Part shown: positions 54,313-64,000 of the stretch, piece after piece
How the letters are laid out: each line of letters opens with the position of its first letter
Numbering within the stretch: the first letter of the stretch is position 1
Assembly (NCBI GenBank): GCA_949318235.1
Contig: OX439136.1
Span: 6,081,665-6,145,664 of the forward strand
Reading direction: 5' to 3'
Source: Ecdyonurus torrentis
Lineage: Eukaryota > Arthropoda > Insecta > Ephemeroptera > Heptageniidae
DNA: 64,000 bases
Position numbers and translations under genes: made by a program
The notes under the pieces: model-generated
The model's input: only the letters and a program-made list of their open reading frames with translations
Databases searched by the model: none
Told to the model about the DNA's origin: nothing

Positions 54313-55189
54313 TGGTTTTAGGAGGTATAGATTGAATGTAAGGCAAGATTCTTACATCAAAAATAGTAAAACATGTTATGTTATTAGATGTACCTTATAT
54401 TTAAAATACAAACGTTAAACCCCTAAACTTTTATGCTATTCGAACGTCAATGGTAACAGCTACCTATATAATATAAATTTCATAATCATGCAAAATCAGA
54501 TAAGGTAGAAAATTACATTCAAAATAGAATCATGAGAGTAAAAATTTAACTATTTACCCCTTTAAAAGAAAATTAGGTATTTATGTCTTATATTTACGTA
54601 ATATAGCATAAATATTTTGAAAGTGGAACTGCATAAGATAATATTGATGCTATTTTACTAATGGTTTTTATACATTATTCTAGCATTAAGTATATTGTAA
54701 AAAAATTAATAAAATTGAGCTGGACATAATTAATTTTTGTCCTAGCTTCATTTAAAATTTTACATAGTGATTCCTCAAAAAAAAAAAAAAAAAAAAAAAT
54801 CATTTAGAGTTAAATTTTAAGTATGGGTATTAATTAGAGTTTAATACACACATTTAGAGTTTATATATTAGTATTCAAGATTCAATCATTAACTTTGGAA
54901 AAGAATGAGATTTTTATTTCTCTACATCTTTCAATTGAATCACCTATATTACGTAACACTATACCTCATTTTGAACCGATTGCTATTTAATAGCACAAAA
55001 GAGTACATACAAAAAAAAAACTCCAATATAGTGTAGTGTTACATTTATTAAAAAGAATACAACATGCACATTTCCACTTGACTAACATAATCTTCAATTA
55101 AAAAAAAATAAAACAAGCTACAAAAGAGCAGCTTTTTTGATATTAGATATCAGTGACATACAAGCAGTTTATCCCCATGCAATGTCCAA

Positions 55190-55193
<4 letters not shown>

Positions 55194-55269
<76 letters not shown>
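55194..55269. repeat. (TC)n microsatellite
   Basis: 76 bp tract. Confidence 0.95.
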
Positions 55270-55270
<1 letters not shown>

Positions 55271-55901
55271 AACAGCAAACAGTATAACAAGCTGTTGCTG
55301 TAAAGTTGCAATATTGCGACACCATCTCTTGTTAGCCAACTGGAATCAACACATATTATTATTAAACTTTCAATATAATAGCAAACATATTATAAACACA
55401 CATACAAAGTTTTTTTCTTCTCCTTTGTTGTTGTATATTCATTACAATACAGTATTATAGTTTCTTTTTAATGAATCTGTTTATTAAAAACGAGATACTG
55501 GCTTTAATGTTGAACAGTTAGGTTAAATTGAGAGGTAGTACGCCTGATTTCGTCCAATAAAAGCCATTTAATTATTATTATTTATAAATAAATATATAAT
55601 AGTTTTTATTGTTCAAACAACAAATTAACAGCAGATGAAATACACATAATAAATTAAAGATTATTGAACAAAAGGCGCAGTCAGGACAATGAGTCCTATC
55701 AACTGAACCAGAACTAAGTGATGATAGATAGGCCTTTTTTTCGCAACAAGATCAATATTAAAAAGGAGAATATTTGATTAGATTTGTTTATTGTTATCCA
55801 AAAACAGACAATGTTACTTGTCCAATACATTGGTGGTACACACATTACATAATATACAAATGGCATGATATGCATAAAAATAAAAGACGAAAATAATAAT
55901 A

Positions 55902-55925
55902 ATATATATATATATATATATATAT
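55902..55925. repeat. (TA)n microsatellite
   Basis: 24 bp tract. Confidence 0.9.
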
Positions 55926-56455
55926 TTTTTACAATTTATTACAGAAACACATTGCACAAAAATTTTCAAATATATATAGTTTTCACAAAGCATTGTATGC
56001 TTTTTTTATGTTATTATATGATTTGCAATAAACATCAACATTACGTTTTTAATTACACAGTATTGTTTAATGCTTATAATCATTATCGTTTTAGACATAT
56101 AACGGAAGATTTGGATCTGATTGGAAAAGCGGGGATTGATCGAATACATGCAAACGTTTTCGGAAATGCAATTATATGACGTTATCAAGCTATTTTACCT
56201 TGCTTATAATCCCAGTAGTGTCTCGGTATCGAATTAGAGTCTCTGCTAGACTCTGCTAGTCTTAAAGACTGTATTTTTTTCAATTAAAAGTTTTAATTTT
56301 TATTATTTTCATATTTTCGTGTTACTTATAGAAACTAAGTTATAATATTACTTGATTATTTAGACAAAACGATATATTTTCTTGTCTTCTGATTGATGAA
56401 TTTTTATGCCCAGTTTCTTATGATATCTAACGTATTTATTATTGTTATGTTTCAG

Positions 56456-56707
56456 CATTCTGCGTATCTCGAGGTACTCTGGACCAACTGTGCGGTGAGA
56501 TCGCTGGAGATGCAACGTTATTCTCGATGTATCGCTCAGATGCACACCCTGTGGCATGTCCATTCAAAGGACCATTTTCCTTCACTTACAATCGCGGCTC
56601 AGGAGAGTGTGCAAGACCAGTGTCAAGAGTGGACTCATGTATCGCAGAGTCCAAACTTAGGCTCCGTTATCAAGCTTGTGCAGATGTAACAGGATCAGAG
56701 AGTTCAT
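56456..56707 (+). CDS. Internal coding exon b of the same DUF7042-7045-type protein
   Basis: This 252 bp exon lies between an acceptor ending TATGTTTCAG and a donor GTAAGT. It holds two carried-over bases, 83 codons and one trailing base, so it is phase 1 at both borders. The translation starts FCVSRGTLDQLCGEIAGDA and continues with PVACPFKGPFSFTYNRG, GECARPVSRVDSC and LRYQACADVTGSESS. Six cysteines (in FC, LCG, ACP, ECA, SCI and QAC) are spaced as in the conserved core of the family. GC content is clearly above the surrounding intron and codon use is unbiased, as expected for real coding DNA. The trailing t joins ct of exon c to make Ser. The neighbouring ORFs in other frames are shadows. 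Likely an extracellular or membrane-tethered domain; function unknown. Confidence 0.9.
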
Positions 56708-57541
56708 GTAAGTATTTTTTTTATTTTTACATCCAATTTTATTTTATATAGAAAGCCAATTTTGAAATCAAAATATTTAATATTGTTTTTTGATCCCAAA
56801 AATTTAAACGTACATTAAAAGTTTACAATAACTAGAAAATCCAATTTATTTTCAAAGCGTAGACTGGCACTCTTTCAAAAGTCTGCGTAGAATATATTAT
56901 ACAGGATACAATTCTGAAAAATCTAAAAAAAAAAAAAAAAAAATGCACAAGTGACTATTTTTTTTGTTTTTTTTTTACCGACTATATTATATAATTATAA
57001 TTTTAAATGTACCATATACAATTTTAAGAACGGATGGCGCTGTTTTAAAGGTTTTCAAAATAGTAGTCCATAGGGTTGAGAAATATACCTACCCTACATG
57101 TATACAAAAACTGCAAGATTTATAATGCTAGATAAACCTTGTATGAACTATTTAAAATATTTTGCTATTTCTGTAAAATTGATCAGTGTTAGTGACAGAC
57201 CGTCTAAATATAAGATATTTTCAATTACGTAATATATTGTACATTATTAATAAGCTTATACACTTTTGAATTTATTTTAGTTCTTAATAAGTACTATTTT
57301 ATTATACATTGTTTTATCTGTATATTATTAAATATATATTTAATTGCTACGTAAGTAAGAAATAAATGTTAAGTACGACTTTAAGTATCAATATCTGGTA
57401 CTTACACAAAAATATATTTTAGAGATGTTCTGACAGTTTTTGAACGTTATTCGTTGAGTTTGCCACGTCTTTTATATCGCACGTGACTTTGTAATTATCT
57501 AGAGAGTTACGTCAGTAATAACCTTACCTGCCATCTCTCAT

Positions 57542-57969
<428 letters not shown>

Positions 57970-58230
57970 TTCTTTATATTACAACTTAAATTGACACCAT
58001 CATAATATAAAATTTGTAATATAAAAGACTAACGTTACCATTATTTTAATAGACAATTTGTTATGTAATAAAAAAAACGTTGCATATAATAAAGTGTTCA
58101 AAAATGGTATTTATTCTTAACATAATATATTTAAATTAATATAATTTATATTTTTAAATATGAGAGCTAAATTTTTGAATTATATACTTTATATTTTGTT
58201 GCGTTTACATTACATCTACTTGGACATTTT

Positions 58231-58572
58231 TTAAGGCGGGAAATCAGGTACTGCAGGATTTGACTAAAGATTTGCAAAGAAAAAAATCTGAAATTTTGCA
58301 TGGTGATACATTACGATGTGGCATCTTGAAAAATATGAAAAAATTGTGGGGTCGCCATGCTAGAGTTTAAATTGTGATTTTTTTTGAAGTGTTAGTCCCA
58401 TAAGAGCCAATGTTGATTTCAATAATTATTTTCTCTCTTATCTGATGGTCACGGGTTCTGAAAATTTTATTATAGTTAGCTGTTACTATTAACTTTCAAA
58501 AGACATCATAAAATTTGCAAGTTTTCTTTTTAAATTTTAAGATACAAGCCATATATTATATACAACCCTTAA
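58231..58572 (+). mobile_element. G-family element with TTAA ends (342 bp)
   Basis: Begins TTAAGGCGGGAAATC and ends AACCCTTAA. The internal blocks TCTGAAATTTTGCATGGTGA and GTCCCATAAGAGCCAATGTT are found again in the copy near 7.4 kb, and in weaker form in the F element. No coding potential. It lies in the second intron. Confidence 0.8.
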
Positions 58573-59419
58573 GCAACTTATGTAGAAATAAACTTAAAAA
58601 GTGCTTAACTATTTATGAAATACTTTTATAAGAGTTACCATTTGTTTTGGAACTTGTTTACCTTAAAAGGGGGGGGGGAACAAAAATGCTATGATTAACT
58701 TTTTTTTTCTCCTTATGCAGAAAAATGTCAGTTTTCTCTTTAGGGAAAAACAATCTGGTTATCTTAAATCGTCATAAAAAATATAAAACAAGAAAGTATT
58801 ATATTTTTTAGTGTCCAGTAAAAAACTCACAGTTCAAAAAACTGCCCTACTTTATATATCAAAAAACTTATTGAACAAAAATGCAAGTAGCAAGAAAAAA
58901 AAAAAAAAAAGTTATACAATAAGAAAAAAGTTTCATTTTGTTTATATACTTTATCCCTTTGTATATATAAGAATTGAAGTAGTAAATTTTTCTATTTTAT
59001 TACAAAATATTGTAGGAATATAAAAATATGTTTCAATAATAAATCACTGAACGTGTTTTCTTTACTTTTATGGGTGTTTGTAATTCAGATTTTCTTTCTC
59101 TCTCTGTGTGTGTTTTATACTGTATTTTAATATATATTATTTTTGTTGCTTTTATTTTGAAATATTTTTAAAGATAAATAATATTGTCGTGGTATTTTTG
59201 TAGTAATAATAAATTTAGAAAAGAATTTTATTTTATTTGTTTTTAACTTTATTTATGGATATTTTACTTTACTAAAATAAATAATATGCTTTTGTATTAA
59301 ATTTTTCTAAAAAATTCTCACTGTCAAATCTGATTATATTTATTTTTTAAATTAAAATTATTTAATTTTTCATAGATGTTAAGTTCCATTTACCAGTTCC
59401 ATTTTAGTTTTTTTTTTTG

Positions 59420-59885
59420 GGGGGGGGGCACTCATTGGGGGCACTCATTGATGTGGGAGGCTTACGCATGCACCAAACCAACCCAGTGGCCAAGATGCAA
59501 GCACCCTGTCGTCTCCCAGCTTTGTGGTTATTTTACATCAGGGCTAATTTGATTTCATTTGAGACATAAGTCTTATTTGCTGCTCTCTCTGAGGTTATAC
59601 GTATTGGGCATAGTAGGAAACTATTCCGCGAGCACTATATAAAATTGGATGCCAACAAAACCAAGGCATTTAATGTGGAGTGGCTCTTGGCCTCCCAAAC
59701 TAATGCCTCGGCTACCCCACGTCCATAAATGCGAGATAGGCTAAAAGAATTTCTATAGGTCTAAAACCCAACTTCACACCTATAGGTTCTCTGCTATGCG
59801 CGGACGGACGTGAACCCAGGTCCTGAAACCGAATGCTACCTCTCGACTCGAGACTGGATGCCCTTAATTATTATTATTTATTTTA
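59420..59885 (+). mobile_element. Possible retroelement fragment with (ATT)n tail
   Basis: This stretch is much less AT-rich than its surroundings and ends in TTAATTATTATTATTTA. GGGGCACTCATTG occurs twice near its start. On the minus strand GGTTCACGTCC (59806-59816) fits a tRNA-type B box, but no properly spaced A box is seen. It could be a SINE, a LINE 3' end or unrelated unique sequence. Confidence 0.35.
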
Positions 59886-60105
59886 AAAATTGGCAAATGA
59901 GCTGTATATCAATTTTTCATTATTTCATATTGGGGATCAAATTACTTACTAGATGCTATTCTTGTGGGGAAATGAATTTGAGTATTAGGTTTATTGCAAT
60001 GAAATGTGTTTTAAAGCAAATCACTAATTATTTTATAATATATTACGATACTGGGAATTTAAACATTTAAACTGAAGTAATATACCAGACAATTAGGAAG
60101 GAGGT

Positions 60106-60336
<231 letters not shown>

Positions 60337-60603
60337 TCCCAGTTTTCTTCTTACCAAGATCTTTGAATGTAAATTACAGTAATTTTATTGCAATATTTGT
60401 TTCATTTTATGTAAAAAAAACTTATATTACTTAGAATTGCATTAATTTTAAATCAATATACAATAACATATAACTCAGTATTTTCAAATGTAAATATTAG
60501 AAGTATCAATATTAAAAATTTCTAACTACTTTAATAATGAAAACATTAGAGTGAGTATATAAATATTTTCTTTTAATAAAAAAAAAAGAGTTTATATTAT
60601 ACA

Positions 60604-60949
60604 GTAAAGGAATAGACCAGAGAAAAACATAAGCATTTATATCACAAAACACTTGATGGGAATTACATAAATAACATTAACTTGTCTCAAAACCCAACAA
60701 TAGCGCCATAGCAGTGATCAGAAATTTCGATTTATGCAACCTGCACAACATTTTCATACTAATTTTTGCATGTTTCTGACGTCATAAACATGAATTTTTC
60801 ACGCAAATTGCATACTTTACAGTATTTTCACGCTCTCTCGTGGGGCACAATTAACATTCTGGTAAAAATTGTCATAAGTTTTGAAGATCCCATTTTGTGT
60901 TTGTTCATTAAAAAAGTACATGTTGTTTTATGTGGTCTATGGCTTTAAT
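60604..60949 (-). mobile_element. E-family element in the second intron
   Basis: Very similar to the copy at 50525, including GAAAAACATAAGCATTTAT, TTTCTGACGTCATAAACATG and GTGGTCTATGGCTTTAA. The left TTAA is degraded to GTAA, while the right one is intact. Confidence 0.85.
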
Positions 60950-61430
60950 ATTCCCTATAGCAATTTTCTTAAACAAATTGAAGAAGAGAAAATAATATAT
61001 TGGATTCAGGTAAAAAAAAAATTAATAAATATTAAAGATCAACATAGTAAGATCACAGCAACATCTTTGTATTTGAAAGCTTAAATAAACAAAACGTTTT
61101 CCATGTAATGTGAAATACAGTATACTGTATAGCCCTTAAGCGAATCTCATTATTTATGGTATATGGTATATGTATTACCTTTGTGTTTGAACTGTAAATT
61201 TATAATACGATATCGTAATTTATATTAAAATGTTATATCAAATAAGAGCTTTCAAATGTTTAGCAAAATTGCATTATTTTATATCGATTGCCATTTGCAA
61301 TATTTTATACTTACAATGGCTGAGTTGTAAAGGTAGTTTACTCGTTCTCCTTTTTAGTGTACTCAATTTCGAGTCGTGATAGCACAATACGTTGCACGAT
61401 GCGTTTTATATGCATTTATTTTTATAACTA

Positions 61431-61620
61431 GAACAGGTGTCAATATACTACAATAATACCTAATTCAGGTATATTACTACAATAAAGGTTTGACTTACCT
61501 AAATTATATGAAAATTTAACATTGATTAGGTGATATTGCAGATATATCAATACCGATGATCGATATTATACCAGATCAATACCAGTTCCAGGGTTTCATT
61601 AATTGCAAAATGCAGGATTT
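61431..61620 (-). mobile_element. Partial copy of the second half of the compound palindrome
   Basis: CTAGAACAGGTGTCAATA, CTACAATAATACCTAATTCA and CTACAATAAAGGTTTGA match, in reverse complement, the segment 24728-24890. The outer TTTTATGCAC ends are not clear here. Confidence 0.6.
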
Positions 61621-61938
61621 ACATATTATACAGTATATGTAAATTCTACATATTATATAAATTCATAGTAGGTTATATAGAACAAAAGACTATTGTGTAT
61701 TTTATGAAATTTGCAGTGATAACCACAATTTTTATACCTAAAATTGTAGACTCTATAGAAATGAGGTATTATTCTATGTATACCAAAAATCAGTTCATTT
61801 GAACGTAAATTATTAGGTATTTGCCTTTTAGTAACCTCTATATCGCTTATAGTTATAAATCAATAAAATTTCCTATATATTAAATCATACCACATTACAC
61901 ATTACGTAACACAACAAAGGTTACAAGTCACACACCAC

Positions 61939-61962
61939 AAAAAAAAAAAAAAAAAAAAAAAA
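61939..61962. repeat. Poly-A tract
   Basis: About 24 bases of A. Confidence 0.9.
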
Positions 61963-63078
61963 CTCACTCTTTCTCACTCCTCTATAGCAAAAGTTGGCAA
62001 GAAATTGTCTTGGACGGTAACCCATCTCTCTTTTTTAACCTGTCACCATAATTCTTAACCCCTTTTTTTATTCTCTCTTGCTCCTTTATACTTACAAGCC
62101 AAAACGAATATATGACCTTATATATTGGAGATTTCACACTTTTTTTTTAATGTAAATATAAAAACCTTTTGTATAGAATATCAATCAGAACATACTTAAA
62201 ATTTATAGATTTTTCAGTTGTATATACGAAAGAACATTAAAGATATATTGTTATCATTTTTGATGATAAAATATATGATGATTTACGTTGTTAGTTTTTA
62301 ATCTTAAAAAAAAAAAAAAAAAACTAACACCTCACTGGCTTAAAAAGTATCTTCAAACTTTTTTTATATTTTCCCTTTGTTAGTTTTTTGGATGAAAAAA
62401 AAAAAAGGTTGATTTTTTTTTACTATGCTACATTGATTTAAATATTTATGGGTTTTTATTGAAAAAATATAGTAATAATTTTTATGCTCAAAAGTTTCTT
62501 TTTTTTGAAAAGATTTTTCATCTAATAATTTATTAAGTTTATCTGACACAGTAGCAATGGCTTTTTTTTTTTCTTTTTTTTTTTTTCTTTTCTTTTTTTT
62601 TTTTTTACTGCAAATTTTTTAGTGTCTGGCTTTTTATCTGTGTGCAGGGGGGGTGGCGGGGGATGAAACCAAATATTCAGGATTTGAAAATCTTTCTGTA
62701 CATTGATATTACAATTTTCATATTACTTAATTTCGATTCAGAATCATAGAGAAGGCTGTATTGTTCAGTCTCTTACTCATCTCTTACTATGCCTGAATAT
62801 TATTATACATTAGATTATCATATAATATTTGGGTTAGGTGTAAAAATGAGCCTTAATATGGCTCTCTTAATATCTTGAATAAAGTCATTTGTTTTTATTA
62901 TCATTATTTTATAAATTCTCAACCGATAAAGATAGAGACTTGAAAATTTATATCCAGATTGGACTCACTAGTGGCATCAAAAAAATGCACTAAACTCTAT
63001 ATTTCTCAAAGTGCTAAAAATTTGGGCTAAACCTTTTCTGTTTACATAGCTCGTAAAAAGCCGTTAGCATGCCAACAA

Positions 63079-63118
63079 TTTTTTTTTTTTTTTTTTGTTT
63101 TTTTTTTTTTTTTTTTTT
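63079..63118. repeat. Poly-T tract
   Basis: 40 bases with one G. Confidence 0.9.
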
Positions 63119-63429
63119 GCTTGCCATATTGTGTTAATGTGCTACACCAATCCCAGTCCCATATCGACAGGTAAGGAATTTCCAAATTAATGGAAAAGCA
63201 CACACGGGCCGGCCACAGCCTAAGTACAGTACACAGCCCGGTATTCGCTATGACAGCCTAGAGAAACCGTCGAAACATCTAAGGCAGGCTGGTCGGTGCA
63301 ATCACATCGATCATGCACCTCCCGAATACTGTGCGTCGTCATGGACTAACACAGTTGAAGTGTTGGATGTAGCAGTTGTTTTGTTGTTTTTCTTGTTTTC
63401 TTTAGCCTAATTATTAATTTTATTTACAG

Positions 63430-63660
63430 CTGAAGAACTTCAATGTCTGGCCTCATGGAAAGACGGTAATACTCGCTACTTAGTGGGTAAACTGTCTCAC
63501 AAGATGGCAACTACAGATGAAGATAGGTACCGATGTTTCGTGTATGAACATACGACGCACGATCACTCTGTCACGTACCGTGTAGCCCAGAGTGGAGACG
63601 CCACGTGCAATGGTCTTCTTTCCGCTACTGAAGGATCACGTACTATGAAGCTTACTAAAG
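63430..63660 (+). CDS. Internal coding exon c of the same protein (DUF7042-like region)
   Basis: This 231 bp exon has an acceptor ending TTTATTTACAG and a donor GTAATG. Two carried-over bases, 76 codons and one trailing base keep the phase-1 pattern. The peptide begins EELQCLASWKDGNTRYLVGK, then DEDRYRCFVYE, YRVAQSGDATCNGLLS and EGSRTMKLTKG. These blocks match my memory of the DUF7042-type domain in arthropod proteins. Three cysteines are present. The exon does not end in a stop codon: reading through the donor would add an intronic tail that quickly stops, so at least one further exon must lie beyond the window. No transmembrane segment is visible in this part. The product is likely exported, by inference from its cysteines; the real function is not known. 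Confidence 0.9.
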
Positions 63661-63952
63661 GTAATGTAAACATGGCGAAAGATTACAGTATAGTGTTCAT
63701 CATACAATACTCTTTTTATATACTTAAATAGGATTTGATTTGATTTTTTTTTTTTTTTTTTTTTTTTGCAAGGATAAGTTTTATGATGTAATGTTTAACA
63801 TGCACGATGAAAAAAATAATTAATTTTATGCTGCAGTTATGATATGCTTCGATAGTTTATAATTGCATAAATAGTTAAACTTAAATCAATATAATTTAGG
63901 AAATCATAGTGTTGTTTTAGTATTACTGATCTGGAGCTTATTTATTATTACG

Positions 63953-63987
<35 letters not shown>

Positions 63988-64000
63988 CCGTACAATGAAT
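63661..64000 (+). other. Start of the next intron
   Basis: Sequence after the GTAATG donor of exon c. It is AT-rich with two poly-T runs (63747-63768 and 63953-63981), stops occur in all frames, and no acceptor-exon pair is visible before the window ends. Confidence 0.6.
63953..63981. repeat. Poly-T tract
   Basis: 29 bases of T. Confidence 0.9.

Noticed and set aside
56006..56563. Minus-strand and alternative-frame ORFs around exon b
   Set aside because: Shadows of the phase-consistent exon.
59806..59817. tRNA gene suggested by a B-box
   Set aside because: No cloverleaf or correctly spaced A box could be made.

Overview
The window looks like a stretch of a large, AT-rich arthropod genome. 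Three facts point that way. Spliced coding exons have GT/AG borders. Introns are very long and filled with (TA)n, (TC)n and poly-T microsatellites. The exons encode a secreted-type, cysteine-rich protein that I recognise as an arthropod family known only by domain-of-unknown-function names (DUF7042 to DUF7045, recalled from memory). A decapod crustacean or another arthropod with a microsatellite-rich genome is plausible, but nothing here fixes the order or species.

One gene is supported, on the + strand, by three internal coding exons: 14672-14739, 56456-56707 and 63430-63660. Their reading phases fit together exactly. They encode about 183 contiguous residues with 11 cysteines. Both internal introns are phase 1, and the last exon also ends in phase 1. 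The introns are 41,716 bp and 6,722 bp long. The exons for the N-terminus and signal peptide (before 14672) and for the C-terminus (after 63660) were not found and probably lie outside the window or in undetected short exons. No other convincing protein gene, tRNA, rRNA, CRISPR array or bacterial-type feature is visible.

The rest is intron or 5' flank. It holds three layers. (1) Simple repeats: long perfect (TA)n and (TC)n/(GA)n tracts, a 200 bp (CAGA)n tract, pentamer and tetramer tracts, and many homopolymers. (2) Short non-autonomous inverted-repeat elements. At least five families (called A, C, E, F and G here) end at TTAA and are 320-410 bp long when complete. Others are H (five copies), a 491 bp element with almost identical arms at 46159-46649, and a compound palindrome at 24451-24949 with a partial copy near 61.5 kb. 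(3) A few less AT-rich islands (34.2-34.7 kb, 59.4-59.9 kb, 63.1-63.4 kb) that could be regulatory DNA or retroelement fragments.

The most notable observations are the cohort of TTAA-ended foldback families, the recurrence of ACGTCA-type motifs inside unrelated foldbacks, the island at 34.2-34.7 kb with three CACGTG and four CAGCTG sites, and the excess of pyrimidine tracts on the sense strand of the host gene. Family letters are local labels, not database names.
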